Assembly: GCF_000011645.1 (NCBI RefSeq)
Contig: NC_006270.3
Coordinates: 3,432,501 to 3,496,500, forward strand
Direction: 5' to 3'
DNA from: Bacillus licheniformis DSM 13 = ATCC 14580
GTDB taxonomy: Bacteria > Bacillota > Bacilli > Bacillales > Bacillaceae
DNA length: 64,000 bases
Part shown: positions 7,904 to 16,813 of the stretch, one piece after another
How positions within the stretch are numbered: the first letter of the stretch is position 1
Layout of the letters: each line of letters opens with the position of its first letter
Notes under the pieces: generated by a model
Told to the model about the DNA's origin: nothing
The model's database searches: none
Seen by the model: only the letters and a program-made list of their open reading frames with translations
Position numbers and translations under genes: made by a program

Positions 7904-10900
7904 TATCTCACCCCGTTTATGAATGAAGTTCGAGTAAACCGATCCCCGGCTGATTGGTCAATTTTTCTGCCATCAAGATATGTGTTGTTGTCTTTTAGTA
8001 AAAGTCGCTGCAAGAGCTGCACATTTTTATTTAGAAAATCAATTTGCTTTGCCATCATACTGATTTGTTTTTCTTGATTCTTTACAACACGGCTGATGTC
8101 TACAGAAAAATCATTAGGTGGTAGCTGCTGTTTGGGCTTTTCCGAAACTTTTTGAAGCAGGAGTAGTGCTTTTGAAATCATCCCATCCTGTAAATCCGGA
8201 AGTACGCCAAGTTTGCTACCAATCCGAGCCCATAGCCCAATATTACGCTCCCTGTATGAAGGATCTTCCGTGATCGTTGTTTCATCATACCCTCGTTCAT
8301 TTAAGATGGCCCATTTTGAGCCACCCCGTCCAGGTGAGATACCACCTTTTGCATAACCAACATAGCCGCCACCTCGGGCCATTGATTTTAAGCCTGGATG
8401 ATTGCTAATGTCTCCATATCTGCGCTTGATATAGTTAATTGCAGCCAACGTATTATCTATCGGATTCAAAATGTTATTATGTCCAGGAAACTTATTGGCG
8501 TTAAAAGTGCTCGGGATCGTCTGCATCAACCCCTGTGAAGGATGGCCTGCTTTCGCATTGGAATCCCATAAGTTGATAGCATTTGGATTTCCGCCGCTTT
8601 CCTTCATGGCGATGGTCACAAGCCCTGGAATCCATGAAAGTGGCACCCCTGCTATACCAACAGCCTCTGTAACCCATTGGTTTACGGCTTTCGTTCCTCC
8701 GGTCCCTTTAAATGTGGACGGCTCTGGCATGACTCCTTTCAAAAATTGAGCTGCACCATTTTTTAAAGTCTTGAGTATGCCGGTTCCAAACGAATCAATA
8801 CCTTTTCCCGATTTATACGGGATCAGGCCGCTAAACAGTTTTTTAATTAATTTTCCTGGGCCGTTGATTATCAAGTCCATAGCGCTTGAACTAACATCCC
8901 CGACTTTGTCCACAACACCTTTTCCGAAAGAAATAGCTCCATTGACCATTTTCTTAGAGCCTTCAGCGGCTTTTTTAAAAAAGTCGCCGACCCCGCCTGC
9001 ATATCCAGGAAGCCCCGAAGCTGCAAGCTCTTTTGACTGATCATGAGGAAGTACAGATGTGCCGCGCGGTAGGTCCCAAATTTGCGGGCCGCCCATACCG
9101 ACTACATACATTCCGATGCCTGGTGTATGGGCCAGTTCCCATCCTTTTTCACCAACAAGCGCCTTTCCTCCAGGGTGAAAGTCTGTACCTTTCGCATATG
9201 CAGCTCCTGGCGCAATTTGCATTTTTTCAGACCGGCCATTGTAACCTTTAGGCTTCCACTCTGGAATGGTTGGGATATGCATAAATTCAAGAACCGTGTT
9301 AATTCCACCGGTAATCTTATTAACAACACCAGCTAAGTCGAGAACAAAAATATCCCATTTACCAAGGACTTCACCTGTCTCAAAATCAACTTGATCAATA
9401 TGTCCATAAGCTTGAAGCTTTGCCTCCTTGACTACACCTTTATGCGTCTTTTCTGCTTGCTTAATTGTTTTTTTGGCTTGGCTTTTTGCTTTTCCAACTG
9501 TGTCATCGTGCTCTTTCTTTGAAATTGTGCCTTTTACATAATACTGATCATCGGCAGCAGCAATAACGGAATCACGCTGCTTTTCGGCCGCCTTTATTGT
9601 TTTTTCTTTTGCTTTATTACTATTTTTCACAACAGCAGCAGCCTGTTTAGCAGATAAGTTAGAGGATTCTTCCTTCAGCTTCCTTGAAATTTTAATTTGC
9701 TCGTCCTTGCTTCGAGTAAGAGCCGTCTCCATTTGAGCCAACATTTTCCCCTGTATCTCTGCTATTTCTCTGTTTTCCTTCGCTGTTGTTTTTCGATTTT
9801 CTTCAGCCGCGGTTCTGTAAATTTCATTTACCCGATCCACATAACCTTGTATTTCCTTCTGTTTCTTATCATTTCCATTTTTGATTTTATTGAGGATTTT
9901 AGCTGCTTCTTTATCTGACGTTTTATCATTTGAAGCATAAAATTCCTGTAACACCTTGGTGGCGGAATCAGCACTTGTTTGAAATCCCTTTTTCAGCGAG
10001 TTTCCCATTTCAGTGAACTGCTTTGTCACATCATCGGCAATATCCTTGGTGATCTTTGTATTTGTTGCTCGAAGGGTATTGAGCTTTGCCGTAACTTTAA
10101 TATTCATATCTTCATATGCATTCACAGCTTTTGCAGTAGCCTTCGATACTCCCTCACCAAAGTCAATAGTCGATGGAAGAACCCTTTTCTTCAGATTGTC
10201 ATAATACTTTGTACCAGCTTCGGTTAAAAGTGTCACTCCTGTCACAGCAAGACCAACTGGACCGCCTAACAAGCTCAATCCGCCACGTAAAAGGCCGACA
10301 ACTCCTGCTCCTTTTTTGAGAATGTTGAATAGGCCAAAACCGCTTTTTGCTAATTTCATAAAGCCGCCAGCGCCTTTAATTGCATTGGCTCCAACCTTTA
10401 AAATATTCCCACCGAATTTTAAGAGCTCAGGAGCAAATGAAAGTATTAGCCCGGCAATTGAACCAACTGGCCCGCCAAACAATCCAAGGCCAACGCCGGC
10501 AACACGTGAAGCACCGCCTAGGCCTCGCATGGCTTTAGCACTTCTGCTGGATGATTGTTCAAGCCTCCCGACTCTGGTTGTTGCCAGATTGGCTGACTGA
10601 TGAAAACGCCCCATTCGTGTGGATGCTGCTGCCGCTGCCGCAGATGTTGTTGTCATACCTGCAGCCGCTGTCCTGGAAGCTGCGCCCGCTGCAATGGCTT
10701 CCGTAGAATAAACGCCAAGACTGCCCGATGCTTGATTTACATTCCGCGTTAAATAGCCGCCCGCGGTCCGAAGCATATTCCAGCCTGCTGCTACTTTTGG
10801 CAAAGAGCCAAGCAACAGTAAGAACGCGCCGCCTAAGAGGGAAAATACAGTGACTGCACCGCCAGTAATCGCAATGGTACTCGCCACAGAAGGGGGCAAT

Positions 10901-12369
10901 GAATCAAACCAGGTTACAAGCTTTGTTAGTCCGTCAGCTGTAGCCCGGATAACAGGCAAGAACTGATTTCCAAAAGTGATAACAGCATTGTTTGTAGCAG
11001 ATTTCAGATACTCAATAGAGCCAGCCAGGTTGTCCATTTGCTTTTTGGCTACTCTTTCAGCTGTGCCGCCGCTTCCTTCGATTTCCTTTGTGAATTCTTG
11101 AATTTTATCTTTTCCCGCGTGCATTAAAGTAATAAATCCAGAAAGAGCATGCTGCCCAGCCAACTGTTTTGCAATTCGAATTTTTTCAGTTTCGGTATAA
11201 TCTTTTGTTTTCTCATTGATCTGGCCGATAATATCCGCAAGTGGTCGCAGTTTCCCTGTCGAATCGGTTACCTTCAAACCTAATTCATCGATCGCATTTC
11301 CGGCTTGTTTTGGTGGAGATGATAAACGGGTCAGTGTAGCTCGCAAAGCTGTTCCTGCCATATCAGCCTTGATCCCGCTATTTGCCATAATGCCTGTCGC
11401 TGCTGCTAATTCTTCCATGCTGAGTCCTGCCGTTTTTGCTGCCGGAGCCGCATATTTCATCGTTTGGCCGATCTCTTGCAGGGTGGCGTTTGAATTCGTA
11501 AAAGTATATGTCATTGCATCCGCAACGCGGTTTGTGTCTTCGGCCTTGATATGAAATTCAGTCAAAATGTCAGAAACGATATCTGCCGTAACACCGAGGT
11601 CTGTTTGACCGGCTGCAGCAGTTGCGAGAAGGCCAGGCATAGCCCCGATTATTTGATTTGTTTTATATCCGGCCATCGCAAGATACTGCATACCTTCTGC
11701 AACTTGGCCATCAGTATATTGAGTTGTCGCCCCTAAATGACGGGCTGTTTTTGTAAGATCAGCCATCTGGTCGTTTGTAGCATTTGCTAAAGCACCGACA
11801 CGGCTCATCGCTTTTTCAAAATCAGCAGCAGCTTTAACAGTCATTCCAATCCCAAACGATCCCGCTGCACCGAGAGCAGAAAGAGCCTTTCCAGCGGTTG
11901 AGGCTGCTTGATACACCGCGTTTAACTCTTTAGATACTTCTCCTGAATTGCGCTTAAACACAGAAAAAACACTCGCTGCTCGCCGGGTGCTGTTTGTGGT
12001 ATTTTCAAATTGTTTTGTTACTCGTTGCAGTTCATTTCCAAGGCTTTGATGAACGGCAATTGCATCATTCAGCCGACGGCCTTGTATCTGTGTTTCTCGA
12101 TTATCCAGCCCTTTTTCTCTGACCAGCTTATTGTATTTTGCCCGATGCTCATCAACTAAACGGCCTTGTATGCGGTATTTATTATTGAGTCCTTCTATTT
12201 GCGATTGAAGAAACTTAGACTGATTGCCCGCAGCTTTATAAACTGCACCGGATGCTTTCATTTCCGAATTCGCTAAACGCATTTGCCGCTTTAAACCTTC
12301 GATTCCACGATTAAAGCCAGTATCATCAAGGCCTACTTTAACAATCATATTTCCGATAGGTTGCGCCAT
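7903..12369 (-). CDS. Tail tape measure protein, TP901 family, with C-terminal lytic transglycosylase domain
   Basis: 1488 residues, the longest gene in the window, as expected for a protein whose length sets tail length. Residues about 140-480 are the TP901 core (ADFEKAMSRVGALANATNDQM). Hydrophobic Gly/Ala-rich stretches lie at about 490-720. A Lys/Glu/Ala coiled coil spans about 820-1000. At about 1236-1330 there is a soluble lytic transglycosylase-like domain (ITIAMKESGG-type helix with the catalytic Glu, then SQGLMQTIPSTF and AAINYIKRRYG). The start follows GGGGTGGATACAT. Together with Tal it gives the virion two peptidoglycan-degrading activities. Confidence 0.93.
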   Translation of the reverse strand: MAQPIGNMIVKVGLDDTGFNRGIEGLKRQMRLANSEMKASGAVYKAAGNQSKFLQSQIEGLNNKYRIQGRLVDEHRAKYNKLVREKGLDNRETQIQGRRLNDAIAVHQSLGNELQRVTKQFENTTNSTRRAASVFSVFKRNSGEVSKELNAVYQAASTAGKALSALGAAGSFGIGMTVKAAADFEKAMSRVGALANATNDQMADLTKTARHLGATTQYTDGQVAEGMQYLAMAGYKTNQIIGAMPGLLATAAAGQTDLGVTADIVSDILTEFHIKAEDTNRVADAMTYTFTNSNATLQEIGQTMKYAAPAAKTAGLSMEELAAATGIMANSGIKADMAGTALRATLTRLSSPPKQAGNAIDELGLKVTDSTGKLRPLADIIGQINEKTKDYTETEKIRIAKQLAGQHALSGFITLMHAGKDKIQEFTKEIEGSGGTAERVAKKQMDNLAGSIEYLKSATNNAVITFGNQFLPVIRATADGLTKLVTWFDSLPPSVASTIAITGGAVTVFSLLGGAFLLLLGSLPKVAAGWNMLRTAGGYLTRNVNQASGSLGVYSTEAIAAGAASRTAAAGMTTTSAAAAAASTRMGRFHQSANLATTRVGRLEQSSSRSAKAMRGLGGASRVAGVGLGLFGGPVGSIAGLILSFAPELLKFGGNILKVGANAIKGAGGFMKLAKSGFGLFNILKKGAGVVGLLRGGLSLLGGPVGLAVTGVTLLTEAGTKYYDNLKKRVLPSTIDFGEGVSKATAKAVNAYEDMNIKVTAKLNTLRATNTKITKDIADDVTKQFTEMGNSLKKGFQTSADSATKVLQEFYASNDKTSDKEAAKILNKIKNGNDKKQKEIQGYVDRVNEIYRTAAEENRKTTAKENREIAEIQGKMLAQMETALTRSKDEQIKISRKLKEESSNLSAKQAAAVVKNSNKAKEKTIKAAEKQRDSVIAAADDQYYVKGTISKKEHDDTVGKAKSQAKKTIKQAEKTHKGVVKEAKLQAYGHIDQVDFETGEVLGKWDIFVLDLAGVVNKITGGINTVLEFMHIPTIPEWKPKGYNGRSEKMQIAPGAAYAKGTDFHPGGKALVGEKGWELAHTPGIGMYVVGMGGPQIWDLPRGTSVLPHDQSKELAASGLPGYAGGVGDFFKKAAEGSKKMVNGAISFGKGVVDKVGDVSSSAMDLIINGPGKLIKKLFSGLIPYKSGKGIDSFGTGILKTLKNGAAQFLKGVMPEPSTFKGTGGTKAVNQWVTEAVGIAGVPLSWIPGLVTIAMKESGGNPNAINLWDSNAKAGHPSQGLMQTIPSTFNANKFPGHNNILNPIDNTLAAINYIKRRYGDISNHPGLKSMARGGGYVGYAKGGISPGRGGSKWAILNERGYDETTITEDPSYRERNIGLWARIGSKLGVLPDLQDGMISKALLLLQKVSEKPKQQLPPNDFSVDISRVVKNQEKQISMMAKQIDFLNKNVQLLQRLLLKDNNTYLDGRKIDQSAGDRFTRTSFINGVR

Positions 12370-12405
12370 ATGTATCCACCCCGCTTCCCTGGCATAAACT
12401 CAACG

Positions 12406-12433
12406 AAAAAAGACCGGCGATAAAGCCAGTCTT
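12406..12433 (-). terminator. Intrinsic terminator between gpGT and the tape measure gene
   Basis: On the minus strand AAGACTGGC and GCCGGTCTT (9 bp, one G-T pair) close over TTTATC and are followed by a run of T. It begins at the gpGT stop codon. It could reduce tape measure mRNA relative to the major tail protein. Confidence 0.65.
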
Positions 12434-12940
12434 AGAAAAATATTTGATCAATTGGAACAACTTTTGGTTTATTTTCATGAGCCAGGACTTCTAAGTAATG
12501 GTAAATATCCATCTCGTCAATTTCAGTCATGGTCCATCCCTGTTTTAAAAGGGTCGCATATATATCATTGAGCTGTTCTATTCCGTTTTCAACTGTAAGT
12601 CCTCCGTTTCCGCTGCTGGCAAAAAATCTTCTTCCTCATCTGGTTCTTCATAGCCCATGATTTCTCCCATAATTCGTCTTACTTCATCGGAAACTTCAAA
12701 GGACTGTAATCCTTCTTGAAAATCCTCTAAAGTAAATTGATTGTGAAATACCCGTACAATGAATTTCATACGATCCTCAAGGCTTTTGAGTACTTCTTTA
12801 AGATTTTTTGCTTTAGAAGCTGTCTCATCTAACTTTAAGGCTTCAAACAACGTCTTTGTGTTTGTACGGGGAGCAATAAACGTTTTATATTTTCCTTCTT
12901 CTTCAAACCATAATTTAATAGAAATATGTTTTTGAGCCAT
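12432..12940 (-). CDS. Tail assembly chaperone gpGT, made by -1 ribosomal frameshift
   Basis: A second frame, -1 to gpG, stays open from the slip site to TAA at 12434-12432. Shifting at the T-TTT-TTG heptamer joins gpG residues 1-106 to a 63-residue extension (FASSGNGGLTVENG..., then MTEIDEMDIYHYLEVL, ending PIDQIFF), for about 169 residues. In lambda and many siphophages the G and GT products coat the tape measure protein during tail assembly, and their ratio matters. The position upstream of the tape measure gene is exactly that of G/GT. The extension has no start codon with a good ribosome site, which favours frameshift expression. Confidence 0.8.
12578..12940 (-). CDS. Tail assembly chaperone gpG-like protein
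   Basis: 120-residue acidic helical protein with AAAGGAGGAGTCAAC before its ATG. It contains KHISIKLWFEEEGKYKTF, a helical middle and an Asp/Glu-rich C-terminus (EEPDEEEDFLPAAETED). It is followed by an overlapping -1 frame and then the tape measure gene, the classical tail chaperone arrangement. No catalytic motif is visible. Confidence 0.85.
   Translation of the reverse strand: MAQKHISIKLWFEEEGKYKTFIAPRTNTKTLFEALKLDETASKAKNLKEVLKSLEDRMKFIVRVFHNQFTLEDFQEGLQSFEVSDEVRRIMGEIMGYEEPDEEEDFLPAAETEDLQLKTE
12620..12626 (-). other. Candidate -1 ribosomal frameshift slippery site T-TTT-TTG
   Basis: In the gpG frame codons read GAT TTT TTG. The heptamer fits the X-XXY-YYZ rule, and re-pairing one base back gives TTT TTT GCC, entering the open -1 frame. 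The site lies at codons 106-107 of gpG. Confidence 0.75.
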
Positions 12941-12968
12941 GTTGACTCCTCCTTTATTTTGTTAGATT

Positions 12969-12991
12969 TAAAAAAGAAGCATAGAGCTTCC
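12969..12991 (-). terminator. Intrinsic terminator between major tail protein and gpG genes
   Basis: On the minus strand GAAGC and GCTTC pair over TCTAT and are followed by six T. This short hairpin could lower chaperone expression relative to the abundant major tail protein. Confidence 0.5.
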
Positions 12992-12993
12992 CT

Positions 12994-13611
12994 TTATACT
13001 GTCTTTCCAATGTCTACGCTGGATTTATTATCAGAGCCTGAGTCCGGATTTTTATAAGCATTGCCAAACACTTTTTCATAAAACTTGTCCAAATTGAAAT
13101 TCGGTGCGTCCTCATCAGCCAATACTTTATAGGCGTTGTCTTGTTCGCGCTCCATAAATTCAGCAGAAAGTTTGACCGTCTGAAAATCAGTCTTTTCTTC
13201 TTTTGTTTTCCATTCATCATCCGGAAGAGAAAAACGCCCTTTCACTAAGCCTACATGGCGATTCTTGCCGTTCGCTTTTGGCCCATAGAAAGACATCGCA
13301 ACCCATGGCGCGATAACATTCTTTTTGAACATATAGATCCCGTCTGTTTCTTCTATCCCAAACAATTCCTCCAAAATTTCCATTGGCAGATCCCGCATTT
13401 CAAGCTCCAATTTTGTGGAACCAGTCGTGACAGCCATATCCACCAGTTTGTTGTCTGCATACTGCTTTTCTGTTGATGTTTCCGTATTGACCTTCGCGTT
13501 AATTGCGTAAGGGTAATCAATAATTTTTGTAGCCACATAAAAGCCATTTTCCTTTTTTAAAGGCGCAAATTTAACGCCTTCCAATCCGGTAACTGAACTG
13601 TATTCAGGCAT
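12994..13611 (-). CDS. Major tail protein, phi13 family
   Basis: 205 residues starting MPEYSSVTGLEGVKFAPL after a TTGGAGG ribosome site. The pattern (TGLEGV, YADNKLVDMAVTTGSTKLEL, FYGPKANGKNRHVGLVKGRFSLP) matches the phage major tail tube protein family. It would polymerise into the tail tube around the tape measure protein. It lies directly upstream of the gpG/gpGT chaperones. Confidence 0.88.
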   Translation of the reverse strand: MPEYSSVTGLEGVKFAPLKKENGFYVATKIIDYPYAINAKVNTETSTEKQYADNKLVDMAVTTGSTKLELEMRDLPMEILEELFGIEETDGIYMFKKNVIAPWVAMSFYGPKANGKNRHVGLVKGRFSLPDDEWKTKEEKTDFQTVKLSAEFMEREQDNAYKVLADEDAPNFNLDKFYEKVFGNAYKNPDSGSDNKSSVDIGKTV

Positions 13612-13625
13612 TCTAAAACCTCCAA

Positions 13626-14009
13626 TTATATTAAAATATTGGCCTCAAATCGGCGTCCCTTCCGAATAAGACCCTCATCTTTTAAAAAATCATTGATTAA
13701 AATTCCTGTTTGAAAATCCATTCTATTCATGACCCCTATAACGGCAGCCAAAATCTGATCGCAGGATGAATCGTTGTATACATCAATTTGATAGACAGCG
13801 CTGTCCTTGATCGGCTTTCCATCAGCCCACTTGGTAGTTCTGTAGTCCAATTCCTGTACGACGATATAAGCTGGTTTGCTTTTGATGCCAATCGGCACCG
13901 CAAGTTCAAAAATGTTTGCAGGATCAGCCAATAATAAAAGCGCCGGATCAGTTTCCAGCGCTTCAAATACTTTATTTTTTAATTGCAAAGCTCTTTCCGC
14001 TACATTCAT
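13626..14009 (-). CDS. Tail terminator/completion-like protein
   Basis: 127 residues; the start overlaps the preceding gp10-like stop as ATGA. It lies between the HK97-gp10-like gene and the major tail protein, where siphophages encode a tail completion protein. Visible features are an N-terminal helix (ALQLKNKVFEALETDP), a beta segment (KPAYIVVQELDYRTTKW) and YQIDVYNDSSCDQILA. The name rests on position and general resemblance to DUF3168-type proteins. Confidence 0.65.
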   Translation of the reverse strand: MNVAERALQLKNKVFEALETDPALLLLADPANIFELAVPIGIKSKPAYIVVQELDYRTTKWADGKPIKDSAVYQIDVYNDSSCDQILAAVIGVMNRMDFQTGILINDFLKDEGLIRKGRRFEANILI

Positions 14010-14404
14010 AGCTTGTACCCTCTTTTTATAACGCTTGCCATCGCCTGAAGCATCCTCTCATTGGCACTTAGCATACTCCGCTGAATAGACGGGTTAGCCG
14101 GCTGATGAATGGTTCCGAATTCAGGCAAGTGGACACGGAACTTCGTATCTTTTGTAGGACCAACCACTGCATATATCTCACCATCGGGGTCCTTTCTCGT
14201 ACGATTACCAACGATAATATCTTCATCAATGTGGGGATGGCTCCCCCCAATATTGGAACGGGGAGCATTCTTTTTAATTTCCTTCGCAAGAACAGCGCCC
14301 CCAGCTTTTACAGTAGCTTTATTTATTTTTTCATCCTTCCTTGCGAGTGAGGATAAATATGAATCTAATTCTTTAAAGCCCTGCATTTCTATTTCAAATT
14401 TCAT
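14006..14404 (-). CDS. HK97 gp10 family head-tail joining protein
   Basis: 132 residues with the HK97-gp10 family layout: an N-terminal FEIEMQGFKELDSYLSSL, helix KINKATVKAGGAVLAKEIKKNAPR, glycine-rich HPHIDEDIIVG, and C-terminal HLPEFGTIHQPANPSI. Proteins of this family help join tail to head. The start codon overlaps the stop of the upstream gene (TAATG). Confidence 0.85.
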   Translation of the reverse strand: MKFEIEMQGFKELDSYLSSLARKDEKINKATVKAGGAVLAKEIKKNAPRSNIGGSHPHIDEDIIVGNRTRKDPDGEIYAVVGPTKDTKFRVHLPEFGTIHQPANPSIQRSMLSANERMLQAMASVIKRGYKL

Positions 14405-14718
14405 TATTCCACCGCCTTTGCCCTAATTGTGGTGAAATTTTTCCGGGAATAGTTCGGTATGATAGATTCTATTTCATATGATTGGTTTTGAAAAAGAATC
14501 CGCATATGTTTACCAATACCTTCACGGTGTCGGATCGTAAATTTTACTGTTTCTTCCTTCTTGACGGCAGCGGCCGCATAATATTCCCGGCCTTTTAATC
14601 CTTCAGCTTTTGCCCAGCATTCAACGACCGTTTCATAGTCACCTTCCACAGGGAGACGGCCGCCTTCTTTTTTCTTTTGAAACTTGATTCGATATCGCAT
14701 GTCATTCAGCATCGGCAT
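14404..14718 (-). CDS. Head closure protein, head-tail adaptor family
   Basis: Up to 104 residues. The family-typical start could be the internal MRYRIKFQKK (about 14700), just after the upstream stop; the longer start overlaps the connector gene. The segment YETVVECWAKAEGLKGREYY and TIRHREGIGKHMRILFQ match SPP1 gp16-type head closure proteins. It would seal the connector and accept the tail. Confidence 0.78.
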   Translation of the reverse strand: MPMLNDMRYRIKFQKKKEGGRLPVEGDYETVVECWAKAEGLKGREYYAAAAVKKEETVKFTIRHREGIGKHMRILFQNQSYEIESIIPNYSRKNFTTIRAKAVE

Positions 14719-15004
14719 CAGTCTCCGAAACTGTGTATTTTAATTGATTGATCAACGTTGTCAGAACTCCATCAAGGTTTGAAGTTGTGCCAGCTATTTC
14801 ACGGTTTTCATACCAGTGAGTTACAAAAGCCTTTACACACAAATCTGCGCGAGCTGAATTATTAGGAAATTTCAGGCCCGTTGCGGATGTAATGTATTCT
14901 TTTGCTGAAGCGATAAACCCAAGAATTAAATCATCCTCCAGATCACCATCGACCCGGAGGAATTTTTTCGCCTCTTCAAGCTCTTTTTGTTGGGTTTCAG
15001 TCAT
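14702..15004 (-). CDS. Head-tail connector protein (gp6/gp15-like)
   Basis: 100-residue helical protein with EEAKKFLRVDGDLEDDLILGFIASAKEYITSATG, written here only as the family hallmark spread over residues 10-43, and a second helix containing LCVKAFVTHWYEN. This is the small adaptor that forms the ring beneath the portal. AGGTGATGCCCT precedes the ATG. Confidence 0.85.
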   Translation of the reverse strand: MTETQQKELEEAKKFLRVDGDLEDDLILGFIASAKEYITSATGLKFPNNSARADLCVKAFVTHWYENREIAGTTSNLDGVLTTLINQLKYTVSETDADAE

Positions 15005-15024
15005 AGGGCATCACCTATCTTTCG

Positions 15025-15450
15025 TTAACTAGATGTTCCGCCTTTTAATTCATCAATTTGCTTTTGTAGGTCTTCAAAAATGGCCTTTACTTCGCTGTTT
15101 AAGTTGTCCATCATGATGCTACCAGTTCCTACGTTGTTGCTTCTTACTACCTTTTCACCAAGCATTTCATGGGTAATGCTTTTTTCTTCAATGACAGCAG
15201 GATCACCTTTGTCACCTTTTGGTCCCTGGGGTCCTGGTTCTCCTTGTGGGCCTTGTGGGCCAGTATCTCCCTTGTCCCCTTTTGGTCCTTGTGGCCCCTG
15301 CGGACCAGGTTCCCCTTGCATTCCTTTGATGTATAAAGGATTTTCTTCGCTGTTGTCCTTCAAATAAACGGGCGTTACCGGTTTGCCCGTGCCATCGTCC
15401 TCCGCAGAAGTGAATACGCCGTTACTTTGGTTTAAAAATTGATCTGCCAT
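15025..15450 (-). CDS. Collagen-like head fibre protein
   Basis: 141 residues: an N-terminal head (MADQFLNQSNGVFTSAEDD, PVTPVYLKDNSEENPLYIKG), a collagen-like G-x-y region at about residues 44-83 with GPQGPQGPKGDKGDTGPQGP-type triplets, then a C-terminal coiled coil (VKAIFEDLQKQIDELKGG). The N-terminus resembles phage head fibre proteins, and the gene lies between capsid and connector. The likely product is a trimeric fibre decorating the capsid. The triplets are encoded by a locally repetitive, GC-rich DNA segment that could expand or contract. Confidence 0.75.
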   Translation of the reverse strand: MADQFLNQSNGVFTSAEDDGTGKPVTPVYLKDNSEENPLYIKGMQGEPGPQGPQGPKGDKGDTGPQGPQGEPGPQGPKGDKGDPAVIEEKSITHEMLGEKVVRSNNVGTGSIMMDNLNSEVKAIFEDLQKQIDELKGGTSS

Positions 15451-15472
15451 ATCTCATCATCCTTTCAATTTT

Positions 15473-16756
15473 TTATTTTCCAACGTCAACTGATTTATCT
15501 TCTGTGTCGCCGGTACTTGGAGTTTCATTGTCGGGAACAGCGTCTTTAATAGATGCAAATTCCGCGTAAACAACAGCATCCGTGTCCCAAAGTACAACGT
15601 CCTCACGTTCAATGATTCGCATATCTGTAGAGTTACGGTAGAATGCTTTACCACCGACATTTGTCGTTAAAATGGAATATTGCTGACGATCAAAGAGTTT
15701 GACAGCTTCTTTAAGGTCTCCAATGATTAATGGATATTTTGGAGTCGTTTTTGTACCGCCGTTTGGCAAATACTTATCAGAAATGACGGATACCGGCTTA
15801 CCGAACAATAATTTTTTAGTTGGATCAGTAGGGTTCGGCTGAAGCAGGTAACGGCCGAAAGCGTCTTTCAGTTTATCTAACACGTTAAATCCTGATTGGT
15901 TCGTGACAACTTTAGTCGTGGCATTAATAGCCGGATCAAGTTTGACATTGAGAATGTCTTTAATGTCGTCCTGCTTCGATACTGTGGTTTTTGCAAGTGT
16001 TCCTAATTGATTAAGAATCAACGTATTGCGGGTCACGGCCGACTTTTTGGCAAGCCAATTAGAAAGGTACTGCAAAAGTGCTTCTTGTGTATCTGCAAGC
16101 AAATCATTAGAAAGAACCAAAATCCCGGCATAGTCTTTAATGCTATACTTTATGTTTTCAAATTTAGGGTTCTCTAATTCTTCAATATCTGCTAATTCCT
16201 CAAGATTTACTAACGGGGTGATATCCGCTAGTTTTTCAAGAACCCTTGACCCTTTGTTTGTTGATACCGGAATGACATCGACGAGATTTGCCAACGTATC
16301 AAATTGACGTCGTTTTTCATTTATTTTCGTGGAGATATCCTGCGGTACAATAAGCCCGCCGTCCTCATCCACACCTTCTTTCATCGCGGCAAGAGGCTGT
16401 GGTACTTTGCCTGTTCTAAGGGCAGATGCAAAAAGCTGAGCATGATTTTTCGCATCTGTTTTGGCGATATCATCCGTTGGCTGTTGCGGGTTCTTTGCCT
16501 CTGGATCTTGCTGCGGCTCTTCTTGTGCATATGAAACCTGCATGTTTCGTAAATCCTCATATGTTTGAATTTGATCTTTAATTTGTTGAGCCTCAGCAAG
16601 CAGTTTTTTGGCTTCGTCCATTTTCCCTTCATCGGTCAGTGCTTCAATTCTTGTACGTTTTTCCGCCAAGGTCTGGCGCAATTCTCGTTCTTTTTTGGAC
16701 ATTCCGCCCCCGGCAAAAAATTGAATATCAAGTCTCAATAACTTTTTCTGTTTCAA
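15473..16756 (-). CDS. Major capsid protein, HK97 family, with N-terminal scaffolding domain
   Basis: 427 residues from a TTG start with AAGGAGG eight bases upstream. The N-terminus has LDIQFFAGGG, seen in many HK97-fold capsid precursors. A coiled-coil delta/scaffold domain spans about 20-75 (LRQTLAEKRTRIEALTDEGK). The capsid body starts near residue 110 (GGLIVPQDISTKINEKRRQ). The neighbouring ClpP-type protease should remove the N-terminal domain during maturation. The end of the protein is acidic and low-complexity (NETPSTGDTEDKSVDVGK). Confidence 0.93.
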   Translation of the reverse strand: MKQKKLLRLDIQFFAGGGMSKKERELRQTLAEKRTRIEALTDEGKMDEAKKLLAEAQQIKDQIQTYEDLRNMQVSYAQEEPQQDPEAKNPQQPTDDIAKTDAKNHAQLFASALRTGKVPQPLAAMKEGVDEDGGLIVPQDISTKINEKRRQFDTLANLVDVIPVSTNKGSRVLEKLADITPLVNLEELADIEELENPKFENIKYSIKDYAGILVLSNDLLADTQEALLQYLSNWLAKKSAVTRNTLILNQLGTLAKTTVSKQDDIKDILNVKLDPAINATTKVVTNQSGFNVLDKLKDAFGRYLLQPNPTDPTKKLLFGKPVSVISDKYLPNGGTKTTPKYPLIIGDLKEAVKLFDRQQYSILTTNVGGKAFYRNSTDMRIIEREDVVLWDTDAVVYAEFASIKDAVPDNETPSTGDTEDKSVDVGK

Positions 16757-16782
16757 ATGCTTGTCCTCCTTAATAGTGGCAT

Positions 16783-16813
16783 AAAAAAAGAACCCTTAAA
16801 GATTTAAGAGTTC
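16783..16813 (-). terminator. Intrinsic terminator at the end of the prohead protease gene
   Basis: On the minus strand GAACTCTTAAA and TTTAAGGGTTC (one G-T pair) form an 11-bp stem followed by seven T. It overlaps the last codons of the protease and precedes the capsid gene. Confidence 0.7.

Noticed and set aside
15180..15320. Collagen-triplet DNA as a CRISPR-like or tandem repeat array
   Set aside because: The periodicity is three codons within an open frame and is explained by G-x-y triplets; no spacers.
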